Below, one piece after another: positions 1-9,600 of a DNA stretch of 15,889 nt. The notes below the pieces were generated by a model. The model did no database searches. It was not told where the DNA came from and was given only the letters and a program-made list of their open reading frames with translations. The position numbers were made by a program, and so were the translations under genes. Source of the stretch: Liolophura sinensis (lineage: Eukaryota > Mollusca > Polyplacophora > Chitonida > Chitonidae); NCBI RefSeq assembly GCF_032854445.1, contig NC_088305.1, forward strand, positions 11,705,717 through 11,721,605. Direction: 5' to 3'. Positions within the stretch are counted from its first letter, which is position 1. The number at the start of each line of letters is the position of its first letter.

Positions 1-270
1 TTATTCATTACACAGGGCAGAGGACTTCTGCAGAACTGGATACCTAGGGGACACATGCAGCCCAATTAGGGGCACAATCTGGATACAACATTCTCTCTGT
101 GTAAGCCACAAATATGTGTACAAGTAACTTGACAGATTATATCTGTATATTGTTTACTTTATACCTCAGACAGATGAAATATAAACACATTTCAAAGTCA
201 ATACAACTGAAAACTATTATAGCGTCCTACATTATTTTGTACATGAGTGTGTTTAAATAAGTATTACAAA

Positions 271-421
271 TGTTCAACCTTTCTGCCTGTTTGCACGGTG
301 CTTACTCAGACATGTTGCAATTGTTCAACCTTTCCCCCTGTTTGCAAGGTGTTTACTCAGACATGTTGCAATTGTTCAATCTTTTCATATCTTTGCAGGG
401 TGCTTATTCAGACACATTCTG
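271..421. repeat. 51-bp tandem repeat, three copies
   Basis: Units start at TGTTCAACC (271 and 322) and TGTTCAAT (373), spaced exactly 51 bp. They share CCTGTTTGCA, GGTG and TTACTCAGACATGTTGCAAT. The first two are close to identical and the third has diverged. As 51 is a multiple of three, a 72-residue Cys-rich open frame runs through it (247-465, plus). I see no other sign that it is coding. Confidence 0.85.
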
Positions 422-2190
422 AAAACATTATTCTGTGTAGATTGACAAAATTACACTTTTTGTGAAGCCATGGAATGAGCCCATCCAACTAATGTAATTT
501 TGTCTCCGAAATCAAATTTTTAAATGTGCACAAACTGCGCTGAACGTTCCACTTTCGTATGCGAAAATGTTGAGGAATTAGGAAATATGCAGTACATGAC
601 CACTACTTGAAGCCAAAACTAATCACTGGTACATGACAGAGATCAGAGCTATGAACAGAGATCACTACACATAAGTGGTTATCGGTAGGTGGATGGTGGG
701 TGCAGTGGAATCACCAAATGTGCAGATCTAGGCCTGATCTAGGGATAGTGCATCGTCCACAAAAAACACAAAAAGAAAACACTTTAGACTACTCAACCAA
801 GCGGGGCTTCTATCTTAATCCACGGCCATCAGACCTTAATAAACTTTAGCTATAAATACCCTAATTTTTCTAATTTTCAGTTCAGGACAGATACTAATAG
901 TGCTCAAGGGAAAAAATTACAGTTATCTCCCAGTTTTTGGAAGTGTATTAACGATATTAATATGTTGTGCATTGGATGGACTAACCATGTGAAAAAAAAG
1001 AAACTAAATATTCCTGCAACAGTTACATGTATATTGGCTAAAAAGGGTAGATTAAGGTGTTAGAAGAATTAGGGTATGCCTTGTGTACCCATAATCAGGT
1101 ACTCCCTTCAGCTCATTATGGTGCCTATCTGTTTCAGGCAAACAGTGCATATTTCCTGCCCAGAATCCGTGATGTGCTACTGAGTGAAAGTCTTTAAATA
1201 TTGATTCAGCTTTGCATTTTTCATTCAAACACGATCATGAATTATGAAACAAACGCAACTCTGCATGCAGCACCTGGTTCCAAAATACATATAGTAAACC
1301 CTGATGGAAAAACAACCAGTTCTTTCTTTCTAACCATTGCTTTTTGTATAATCAATAGATTACATGTAGCATACAGCTAGAGTATACATACAGGTATATG
1401 TATGGTTTGTATATAACATAAAACACTGTTATTTTAAAATAACATTAACTGCAATAACATTATCATTGCAAGTCCTAACAAAATCCTTCAGTAGATGTGT
1501 CCTCCTCTCACTCCACTGACTTGGCCTTCCCTCCACCCCAATACCAAAAAAATAAAAAATAAAAAAAAATAAAAATAAACAAATAAAAAAAAAAAATAAA
1601 CAAATCCTCACATGAGATAACTGGAACATGTTATTAAAGGATCCCGAACACCTTGTAATTCTAGTCTCTCAAAATGATAACAGAAACAAGAAATGAAGAA
1701 ATGAAGGTCAATGTGTAACATGGGATTGGAGATATGCCAACAGAATCAGGGAATATTCCAATATAAAATCACAGAAAGAGATTGACGGTGAAGTGAAGAC
1801 AATTGTGGCATTGTGTCTCCTAATGCATTCTACCCTAACCTGTTATCTGCAGACAGAAGAAGGACATAACTCCCAGTTCAACTTCATTCATTCATTCATG
1901 TGTATTCATAAATGGCAGAGAGAAGTATTAAAATACCAGCATCCTGTTGTTGGCTTAATTTTCAATAATGACCAGGGCATACACATGTTGATTACAAGCC
2001 TTCATATATTACAAATATATGAAAGCCTTGATATAAGTGATTATCTTAAGATTCCCTTGTGCGTAACATAGCCATTTATCATTCATATTTCACATATACA
2101 TCCTGCTAATTCTGTTTCCAATTAACATTTTACCTAAAACAAAGTACTTGTACCATTTATGACATGTTTTCATGTCCTTGCATACAAGTG
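422..2190. other. Stretch without recognisable features
   Basis: AT-rich sequence with no SINE core, RNA gene or coding exon that I can support. The one structure is an A-rich tract at 1546-1604 (runs of A broken by single T or C), which makes the minus-strand open frame there an artefact of poly-T. Confidence 0.5.
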
Positions 2191-2209
2191 CAACAACAAC
2201 AACAACAAC
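2191..2209. repeat. CAA microsatellite
   Basis: Six CAA units plus a C. It is a minor simple repeat, giving a Gln run in a spurious plus-strand open frame. Confidence 0.8.
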
Positions 2210-3872
2210 GTACAATCTCTGGGCACATTAAACAGTACCTGTACTGGGGTGTTTATGGGTACAAATATCTGATGCTTTTATGCATGTCAGGTGTGTGGCA
2301 GACACAGTACACCTTGGTGTACCTGTACACAAACACGGTACACCAGTCTCATGTTGGAACATCAGCATGCATGTGGGTTATACAATTTTCTGTCCAAATG
2401 TTGTCGTTAACTACACTACCAGGCCCCTTACACAACATACCCATAAACACTGTCAATACCCAGGTTAGCAGTTAAAGCAGGAAGCTACACGTACTTCACA
2501 TCTTACCTGTCTACAGATGAGCACTGGGGGTTACCTAGCCCTAAGCAGCCTGTCTGCCCTTTACTGCCCTGTCAGCTTGGGCTCACAGACCCAGTGTCCT
2601 ATAATCCACCTCCTTAACCATGTGACAGAGAGAATGCTGGGGGAAGGGGGGGGGGGGGAGGGGAATGAGGAGCAGGGCAGCAGGAGTAGCAATATCATCA
2701 CCCATCACAGCCTCAATTGTCCGCCTCTTACAGGTCAGGTGACCAAGCTACAGTGGCCACCTGTCCTCACTGCACACAACACAGCCTCAGGTTACCATGG
2801 CAACGGGCCAGTTAATTCATGAATGCAGAAGACAAAGGAACGCCAGCATTGGTGCAAGCCTCTGGGCAATGCTTTTTTTTTTGTTTTTTGGACTCTGGTT
2901 TATTCTCATTACTACAGGCATGATGAGTATAAATTGATCGATTTCTTCCTTGTGGCAAATTCCTTGTGTTTCTACATGACAGAAGCACAATGGCAATGAA
3001 CATTAACACGTCCCCGCGCACATGCCCTGTATACATGTAGATCTGAAGTACCTCAGTTACCCACTTTACAGTAAATATAGTCCCAGGTTTATAAAGGACA
3101 GTGTAGAACATTTCACATGCTTGAGTATCACTGCTGTACAATGTAGAATTAAACGTATCGGTTTTTTTTAGTGTGGAGCAACATTTATATGTATATAACA
3201 AACTCATCACTAAGTAAATGCATGTATTTTTCCAACTGACTACAGAGGATCAAAATACAGCATGTAAACACGTGAAAATTTCAAAAATTATAATTCATCT
3301 TCAAATGTTCATAAGGCTACACCAATTTAAATTTTGTGTTTTTTTAGGCAAGCAAACACTGAAAAATCTAAAAATGGCATAAAAAAACTAAATATCCACC
3401 TTTTCATTTTTCTATGACTTTTCTGTTTTTCAAAGCATTCTGATCAGGTAAATATGTCTATAACAGCAAAAAGTGCTGGGATAGTTGAAATTTCTCACAA
3501 AATAGATGATTTCTTAGTTATATTTTTATTTTCCTCCCCTGACATTAGAAAAAGATTTGTTCTGTCTGTCAAACAACACTTTACATTGGTGTGGCCTAAA
3601 ATTGATCAGGAAAATCAAAAAGTCACATTGACATAATTTAGTGAGAAGTACAGTTTTCACAAACAGATGTGCTCCTAACGATCGACGTTTGATCAATAAA
3701 ACCTCATCAACTGTAACTCTGGTGAGGTAAAGCTGTCTTCTGGCTTTACCCCCACAGAAACGACACTCCCTAGCAAAACATACCCACATGTGTTAAGAGA
3801 TCAATAACACTATGGTTACCTGAGAAGAATAACTTGTTCACAAACAAACAGGAAGCATAGAGTCATGATCAC
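2210..3872. other. Intronic stretch with a GC-richer island
   Basis: About 2517-2822 is richer in G+C than its surroundings and includes a 13-base G run at 2646-2658. A donor-like CAGGTAAGA lies on the minus strand near 2510-2502. All minus frames of the island hold early stops, so no coding exon is proposed. The rest, to 3872, is AT-rich. Open frames at 2812-3210 and 3526-3789 (minus) show no family resemblance and no coiled-coil character. Confidence 0.5.
2646..2658 (+). repeat. G13 homopolymer
   Basis: Thirteen G in a row, flanked by further G-triplets (CTGGGGGAA on one side, AGGGGAATGAGG on the other). It is a possible G-quadruplex on the plus strand and a likely spot for sequencing length error. 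Confidence 0.8.
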
Positions 3873-3963
3873 AAAGAAGGTAATGGCGCATTACTTTTCA
3901 CACAGAATCAAAAGTGATTCTCCAGAGCAGTTACTGATATGCTGATATGCTATTACCTTCTTT
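3873..3963. mobile_element. 91-bp fold-back (MITE-like) element
   Basis: AAAGAAGGTAAT at 3873-3884 is the exact reverse complement of ATTACCTTCTTT at 3952-3963. Inside lies a second perfect inverted repeat, AGAATCA at 3904-3910 and TGATTCT at 3915-3921 with a 4-base loop. Two copies of GATATGCT stand side by side near 3937-3952. Size and symmetry suit a tiny DNA-transposon derivative, but no target duplication is evident. Confidence 0.45.
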
Positions 3964-4213
3964 ATCGGTGAAATATATGGATTCTCATTACTGAATAAAG
4001 TTATATTATTTTTCACTTTATTGGGTCAACACTTAATAGCTAAAAATAACATTAAAAAGTCTAAAAATTTTCCTTTTCTTAAATCCAACACGAAACCCGA
4101 GGCGGTGGACTGGGCAGAATGTTGCAACTTTTGCAAGCTTGCACTTCCTAGAATGTTGCATATAATCACGACTCCAGTATGCCTTGCACTAAATTACAAA
4201 TGGTACATACATA

Positions 4214-4410
4214 AATATATATTTATTTATTCATCTGCATGGTGCTTTACACCATACTCAAGACTATTCCAATTCAATTCAGCGCTAGGATGGGAGGAAA
4301 CTGAGCAGAGCCAAAGGGAAACCGACATCCATCCTAAGGTTGCTGACTGACATTCCCATGTAAGGCCGGAGAGGAAGCCAGTATGCGCTGAACTTCAACT
4401 CACAACGGTG
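4214..4410 (-). mobile_element. Old truncated copy of the tRNA-derived SINE
   Basis: The plus strand shows ATATTTATTTATTCATCTG, GGTGCTTTACACCATACTCA, GGATGGGAGGAAACTG and GGTTGCTGACTGACATTCCC. A degenerate B-box region (GAACTTCAACTCAC) follows. It matches the order of the 5245-5521 copy with many substitutions. The A-box head is gone, replaced by AT-rich DNA after about 4410. It has the gene's orientation. Confidence 0.7.
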
Positions 4411-5233
4411 ATAATTATATAATAAATTGATTTTCAACAATTGCAACAAAATATCGGTCAAGATAACACACATGTACATGATGATGTTCTCAAAGCTAAA
4501 GGTTGGTTAAAACCTACAGGAAATGTTTTTGTTTTGTTTTGTTTTTTTATCACAATACCGATAATTATTTATTACAGGCTTTCCCTGGGATTTTTGGTAT
4601 AAAATCGAGGTTTGGTAATCAAATTTTCTCTATTGACCAGACCATGAACAGCTCAAATTATTGCCTTTCTGAAAACAAATAGTACCTGTACTATTCACAG
4701 TGTTAAAATGATTACAAAGTTTGAAAAGTTAAAAAGGCATTCAAATTATACATACATATATTATATATATTCTACACATTATTACCCATTTTGACCTGTA
4801 AGAAGTACAGAGACCAGGCTGATGTCTTATGGAAAGGTAATTAATGGGGCTATTCTAAAATAATACATGTACATGTAGCAAAAATGTGAATGGATTTGTG
4901 CAGATCAATTTTTTGGCCCAAATCTCTGGTATATCCTCTTTGCAGATTAGCCTATGGCAATGGTTTTAAGGCTGTAAGTCACAGGCTATTAAACTTAGAC
5001 CCAGTAAAGAGGATACAGGGAAAGCATCAACATGGAGGCAAAACTTCATTTCAATACAGAAAAGTAGTTAAGCATATACATGTATATTAACATGGATTCT
5101 TATACCGTAAAGAGATGTAAAGTCAGAAATTTTGTAATTTATGGTAATTAACACACTTGCAGGACAACAACCATGGGACATTAGGCTCCCGATACTGTGC
5201 CTCACATGTATGCAGAATCTGCGCTCAATATGA
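4411..5233. other. Stretch without recognisable features
   Basis: AT-rich intronic DNA with short AT alternations near 4747-4772 and a GTTTT run near 4527. The plus-strand open frame at 4890-5090 shows nothing I recognise. Confidence 0.5.
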
Positions 5234-5244
5234 GCAGTACTTTT
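5234..5244. repeat. Target-site duplication, left copy
   Basis: GCAGTACTTTT, identical to 5522-5532, at the tail side of the SINE. Confidence 0.9.
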
Positions 5245-5521
5245 GGATTTATTTATTTATTTATTTATCTGATTGGTGTTTTATGGCGTACTAAAAAAAT
5301 TTTTACTTATACGAAGGCAGCCAGCATTATGATGGGAAGAAACTGGACACAGCCCGGGGGAAACCCATGACCATCTGCAGTCTGCTGCAGACCTTCCCGC
5401 GTATGGCAGGAGATTCAGGCAGCATGAGCTGGACTTGAACTCACAGCGACCGCATTGGTGAGAGGCTCCCGGGTCATTACGCTGCGCTACCTTGCTAACC
5501 AACTGAGCCACGGAGGCCCCC
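5245..5521 (-). mobile_element. Full-length tRNA-derived SINE with target duplications
   Basis: This is the best copy in the window. Reading the minus strand from 5521: a head GGGGGCCTCCG, an A-box-like TGGCTCAGTTGGTTAGC (5510-5494), and a B-box-like AGTTCAAGTCC (5441-5431). A body with GGGTTTCCCCCGGGCTGTG and CATCATAATGCTGGCTGCC follows, then a tail of AAATA repeats (about 5270-5249). An 11-bp direct repeat, GCAGTACTTTT, flanks it exactly at 5234-5244 and 5522-5532. That is the mark of target-primed reverse transcription. The intact duplication suggests a fairly recent insertion. The 3' tail implies mobilisation by a partner LINE, not present here. A Meta-SINE or V-SINE (RUDI-like) class is possible but unchecked. 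Confidence 0.9.
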
Positions 5522-5532
5522 GCAGTACTTTT
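5522..5532. repeat. Target-site duplication, right copy
   Basis: GCAGTACTTTT, identical to 5234-5244, at the tRNA-head side of the SINE. Confidence 0.9.
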
Positions 5533-5983
5533 CAGATTCCACTCTTAACATTATCTTAACATTGATTCCAACATACACATGGGGCTAAGTATAAAATTTA
5601 TGGTAATTAGTACGCGCATTGGGCAGTTCCTTTACATGTGTGAAAACCTGAGCTCAATGCATGCAGCCCTTTCTAAGATGCCACCCTAATATGGGCCTTA
5701 CTACACGAGGGGGTATGACGTGAATTTTGTCATTAAAGGTAATTAATACACAGCACAGCACATCAACGATGGAATATCCATCTCGTGTTATTGTGCTCTA
5801 CATGGATGCACCACCTCAGTTCAATACATGCAGTACTTTATTAGATACGACTCCTGACATTTACTTTAACACTGCTTTTCTCTGTTATTGGATGCTGATG
5901 CCTGGAGCATGACATCAGCTACATCTGTGCTTTTGCACAGCTAGGTGAAAAAATTGTGACACTGCACCCTTCCATAGTAAACT
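5533..5983. other. Stretch without recognisable features
   Basis: Intronic DNA. GGTAATTAATACAC- and GGTAATTAGTACGC-like phrases recur near 5602 and 5739 and also at 5141-5160 (GGTAATTAACACAC). This suggests a decayed long-period repeat of roughly 140 bp or more, interrupted by the SINE. No coding exon is seen. Confidence 0.5.
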
Positions 5984-6455
5984 TAGCCATGTCTGCACAA
6001 TAGCAACCATGTCTGTAACACAACAACTGTATGTGTCTGTAACCACAGCAATCATGTCTGTGATGCAGCAACTGTGTCTGTGACCACACCAATTGTGTTG
6101 TAGCCAATGTAATAGTGTCTGTCACCGCAATGTATGTACACATACAAAAGTAACCATGTCTGTATTCAACGTAAATGAGTTTACAATGACAGTAACCAGC
6201 CTGTGATCATAGTAACCTGGCATTAACAACAGTAACCAGCCTGTGGTCACAGTAACCACAGTAACCAGCATGTGACCACAGTAATCAGACAGTTACGTCC
6301 TTACCTCTGTCCTTAACTCTTGTCACAGTATCCACAGTAACCAGTCTGTGGCCATGCTAACCAATCTGTGATCACAGTAACCAGACAGTAACCATGATAA
6401 CCAGCCTGTGGCCACAGTAACCAAGCAGTAACCACAGTAACCAGTCTGTTGTGCA
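5984..6455. repeat. Degenerate short tandem array beside e10
   Basis: There are two blocks. From about 5984 to 6165, units built on AACCATGTCTGTAAC and CAACTGTGTCTGTGACC repeat irregularly. From about 6185 to 6452, units built on CAGTAACCAGCCTGTGGTCA repeat about ten times, with insertions. The array stops eight bases before the e10 donor. Spurious minus-strand open frames (5919-6143, 6372-6463) come from it. Confidence 0.8.
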
Positions 6456-6463
6456 ATCCTTAC

Positions 6464-6610
6464 CTCTCAGCAGCTCTTCTCCCTCTTGGTCGATGTCAGG
6501 TCCCATGAAGATACTCTCTGTGACACGATTGGACAGGTCCAGGCCCTCGTCTGTCGCCACAGACAGCACGCTCGTGTTCTGACCAACCTCTGACCCAAAC
6601 GACTCACGGT
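6464..6610 (-). CDS. AKAP9: AKAP9-like exon e10: motif ahead of the expected RII-binding helix
   Basis: This 147-nt exon starts after CATCTTCTTCAG and ends at GAGAG before GTAAGG, leaving in phase 1. It encodes DRESFGSEVGQNTSVLSV, then ATDEGLDLSNRVTESIF and MGPDIDQEGEELLR. The block E-G-x-(D/E)-L-S-x-R-(V/L) followed by a G-x-(D/E)-I-D-x-E-x-E-E-L motif is what I recall from vertebrate AKAP9. It is the strongest family evidence in the window. The downstream exon should carry an amphipathic helix, the RII-binding site in AKAP9, but I cannot find it in the remaining 6.4 kb. The donor is followed at once by a degenerate tandem array. Confidence 0.8.
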
Positions 6611-9600
6611 CTGAAGAAGATGAACATTTTCTCTTACACATGTCATGTACGTTTCTTGTAACAAGAGGAATGGCATTTTTTTTACTTGTTTTTCTTAACC
6701 TGCCCTGAATCATGCCAGTTCTAATGGAATTTAAACATGTTATTAGAACCAGTGGACACATCTATTTATTTCACCGATGTTTCACTGCAGTCAAGAATTT
6801 TTGGACTGTATGTTGTACAAACGGAGGCCATAGGAGGAGCTAACTTTGTTGTTTTTAGGACGATTCACTGAAGAGCTCTTTTAAGGGAGACAACTCAGGC
6901 TCTATACCTATCAAGCATAAACTCTCAGACTGTGCATGGTTTAGATTTATTTATCAATTTATTTGATTGGTGTTTTGGACCATACTCAAGAATATATCAC
7001 TTATGTACTGCAGCCAGCATTATAGTGGGAGGAAACTGAGGAAACCCACAACGATCCGCAGATTACAGGCAGACCTTCCCATTTACCACCAGAGAGTACA
7101 ACTGTAAGACAGTATGAGCTGGACTTGAACTCATAACCAAAATATGTTAACGTTCCCATCTGAACTTATAAATACACAAATCATGCAACTGCAGATTAAT
7201 ACAATCGACACAAAATAGATATAGAAAAAGGCTAAAGGCATTTATTCCTTGTCCTCACCTTCTGATTTAGAGTTGCCCTCGGGGGATCCCGCTCTATCTC
7301 CCCCACCATCACGGACTAGGCCTCTACTGCTAGCTTCACCACCCTCAGCACCTTCCACTGAGTCCCTGTGGCCTGATTGGTCAGCTAGGCTCAGCGACCT
7401 CTGGTCTGGCCCCACAGTGGGTGTCCCTGATTGGTTAGGGGAAGTCTTCCCAGCAGACACCACTTTGGCAAGGCTTTTGTTGATACTGTCCTCGGTAGAC
7501 AGGTATGTCTTTAATGAGTTAGACAACAGGTGCAACAGGTGTTCATTAGCGCGCTGAATATTATCTCTGAAACAAAGTAAAATTTTATTTAAAATACTAT
7601 AAATTAAAGGATAAAGCAGCAAGGGATTCAATATTAATTCTTGCAAGACATTTGCTTTAAATGATTTCACTGTGTGAATTTTCTCCACTTGAGACAAACT
7701 TGGAAGAAATCTCTCATAGCTGTTGGTTTCACATTCACAAGAATTTCACTTCTCAAACGGTTGTAACCAAATAGGACAATTTGCTCATTCAAAAGTTCCA
7801 CAATGACAGCCTCTAGTTCAATTAATCTGTACATTAACAACAATCTCCAGCCATATCAAGCAAAGTATTCTCTTCCCCACTGCTGGTTAACTTCACATGT
7901 TTCAATTCATCGTAGCCATTTTGTTTTTCTTTGAAATTCACATGCTTCTACGTGCTATTACATGCTTAATACCATGTATACCACTATTTCACAGTTTCAT
8001 TCCAGCTCTAAAACATATATTTTGTATACACCCTAAGCATTACTACAAGAATATTAAACAGAAAAAATACAGAAAAAAAACACAACAAATTCCTTATACA
8101 ACTTCACAACAATGAAGCCAGCTCCACTGGCCTTACTAACCTCTCCTGTCCAAGCCTGTCCGCGTCACTCTTCAGCATATTAACCAGGCTCTCCCCGTCC
8201 AGCTGCTCATAATTGACCAGCCTGACCCTCAGTTCCTGGTACTGGGAGGACTGCTGCACCAGCTGCCTCTGTAGCCACTCCGTCTCCCCACGCTTGGCCT
8301 CTAGCTCAGACTCAAGTCGTCGAACATCATTCTCGAGCTGCAAGACAACATGATCATGCCATGGGATTAGGTCGTGACCAGAAGCACAGGAGTTCAACCA
8401 AAGCCGCCAGCCTGGTTAAGGCGGTATCAGTTGATGGGTGGTTACACAATATTGCTAAAATATTTGTTTGATTAATTTGAGTTCTTGACGACTCAAATTT
8501 CACATTTTACTTGAAAGCTGGAGTAAGAGTCATACATGCTGAAGGCGATGTAAAATGAACTTATCAGTTGAACTTCAACATATACTCAGCTCTGCAGGAC
8601 GTATGCATGATGCTGTAAAGTACATTTCTTCAAGAATGAATGAATGCTTTGGGTTTAATGTTGTACTTTTTAAGTCATAGTTCTTCAGTGTGTGTGTGTG
8701 TGTATGTATGCTGCGTCTTTTTGTAGCAGGGCTGGTCGATTCAGCCAAAGTGCTGTCGCCACTGAAGCATCATGCCGAAGACACCACACATGACACTCCA
8801 CCCACATTATACTGACACTGGGTCAACCCCTACTATTTTCTTGCTTTAACCTCTCAAGTGCTGAATGACAAGCAAGGCAGCAACATGTACCATTTTCTAA
8901 GTTTTCGGTATGACCAGAACCGGCACCAGAAAGTGACTTAGGATGGTTCTGCTAGACTGCAATACTGTGTTGGTTTCTTAATTACAAGTCTCTTTCTGGC
9001 TAAACTATCGAAAAAAAAGCAATCCCTTGAATTTCAATTTCCAGGCAATTCAATGTTTCCAAGGCCTCATACAAACCCTGCCTAAAGTAGTATGGACAAG
9101 AGGATATCTGGTGAGTGCTCTCATACATTTAGTCACTACAATACGAATGGTTGAGATTCAACATCACATTGGCATATATCAGCTCAAAATTCAAAATTTA
9201 GCTCAGTATTTGACCTCAAATTTTGCCAAATTCTTAAGAGCTCTTTTGATTTCAGAAAAGTGTTTCAAGGTTTGTTTGTAAGATATGACTGAGGGCTACT
9301 GAAAAAAAATAAAACCAAATGTAGCGTTTAATAACATTTATTTGCAGTAGTTGCCAGAAAAATGTACATGTACCACATGTGCCAACTTGCCTGCAATATC
9401 CTGGGGTTGACTCTTGGGGAGCTGTCCTGAGATCGTGAAATAGGTCTGGCCATGGTCCTCAGAGTGGACTGCTCACTGACCGCTTCTTCCGGCTTTCCCT
9501 GGTTACCGTCAGCCCCTTCCTCCTCTGCCACAGAATCCTGAAGGACCTGATCAAGTTCGGACATCACAGACTCCTCCAGGCCAGGCTCCAGGTCCTCTGT

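Larger units (their letters stand above)
1..6463 (-). other. No supported exon; probably one long intron (intron 10)
   Basis: Downstream of e10 the gene needs an exon entering with two nucleotides of a split codon. I looked for a minus-strand acceptor followed by an open coiled-coil or amphipathic-helix frame and a donor, and found none. Donor-like sites near 2504 and 6303 have no open exon attached. The region holds two SINE copies, tandem arrays at both ends, a fold-back element and simple repeats. Either the intron exceeds 6.4 kb or a short exon was missed. Confidence 0.5.
8338..9390 (-). other. Intron 7 (1053 bp), GC-AG
   Basis: The donor is GCAAGT at 9390 and the acceptor TTGTCTTGCAG ends at 8338. 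It holds a dispersed repeat at about 8636-8935 and a GT microsatellite. The open frame at 9027-9281 on the plus strand shows no coding signs. On the donor side an in-frame stop at 9328 and an AATAAA at 9342-9337 (minus) could serve an alternative 3' end. Confidence 0.75.

Noticed and set aside
1429-1629. Minus-strand hydrophobic 66-residue open frame
   Set aside because: Phe/Leu-rich only because it reads a poly-A tract in reverse; low-complexity artefact.
2502-2822. Extra AKAP9-like exon in the GC-richer island
   Set aside because: A good donor exists near 2510, but all three minus frames contain stops close to any plausible acceptor.
2812-3789. Minus-strand open frames at 2812-3210 and 3526-3789
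   Set aside because: No recognisable domain, no coiled-coil character and no phase-compatible splice sites joining them to e10.
5281-5511. Minus-strand 76-residue open frame
   Set aside because: It lies wholly inside the SINE at 5245-5521, including its tRNA-like head.
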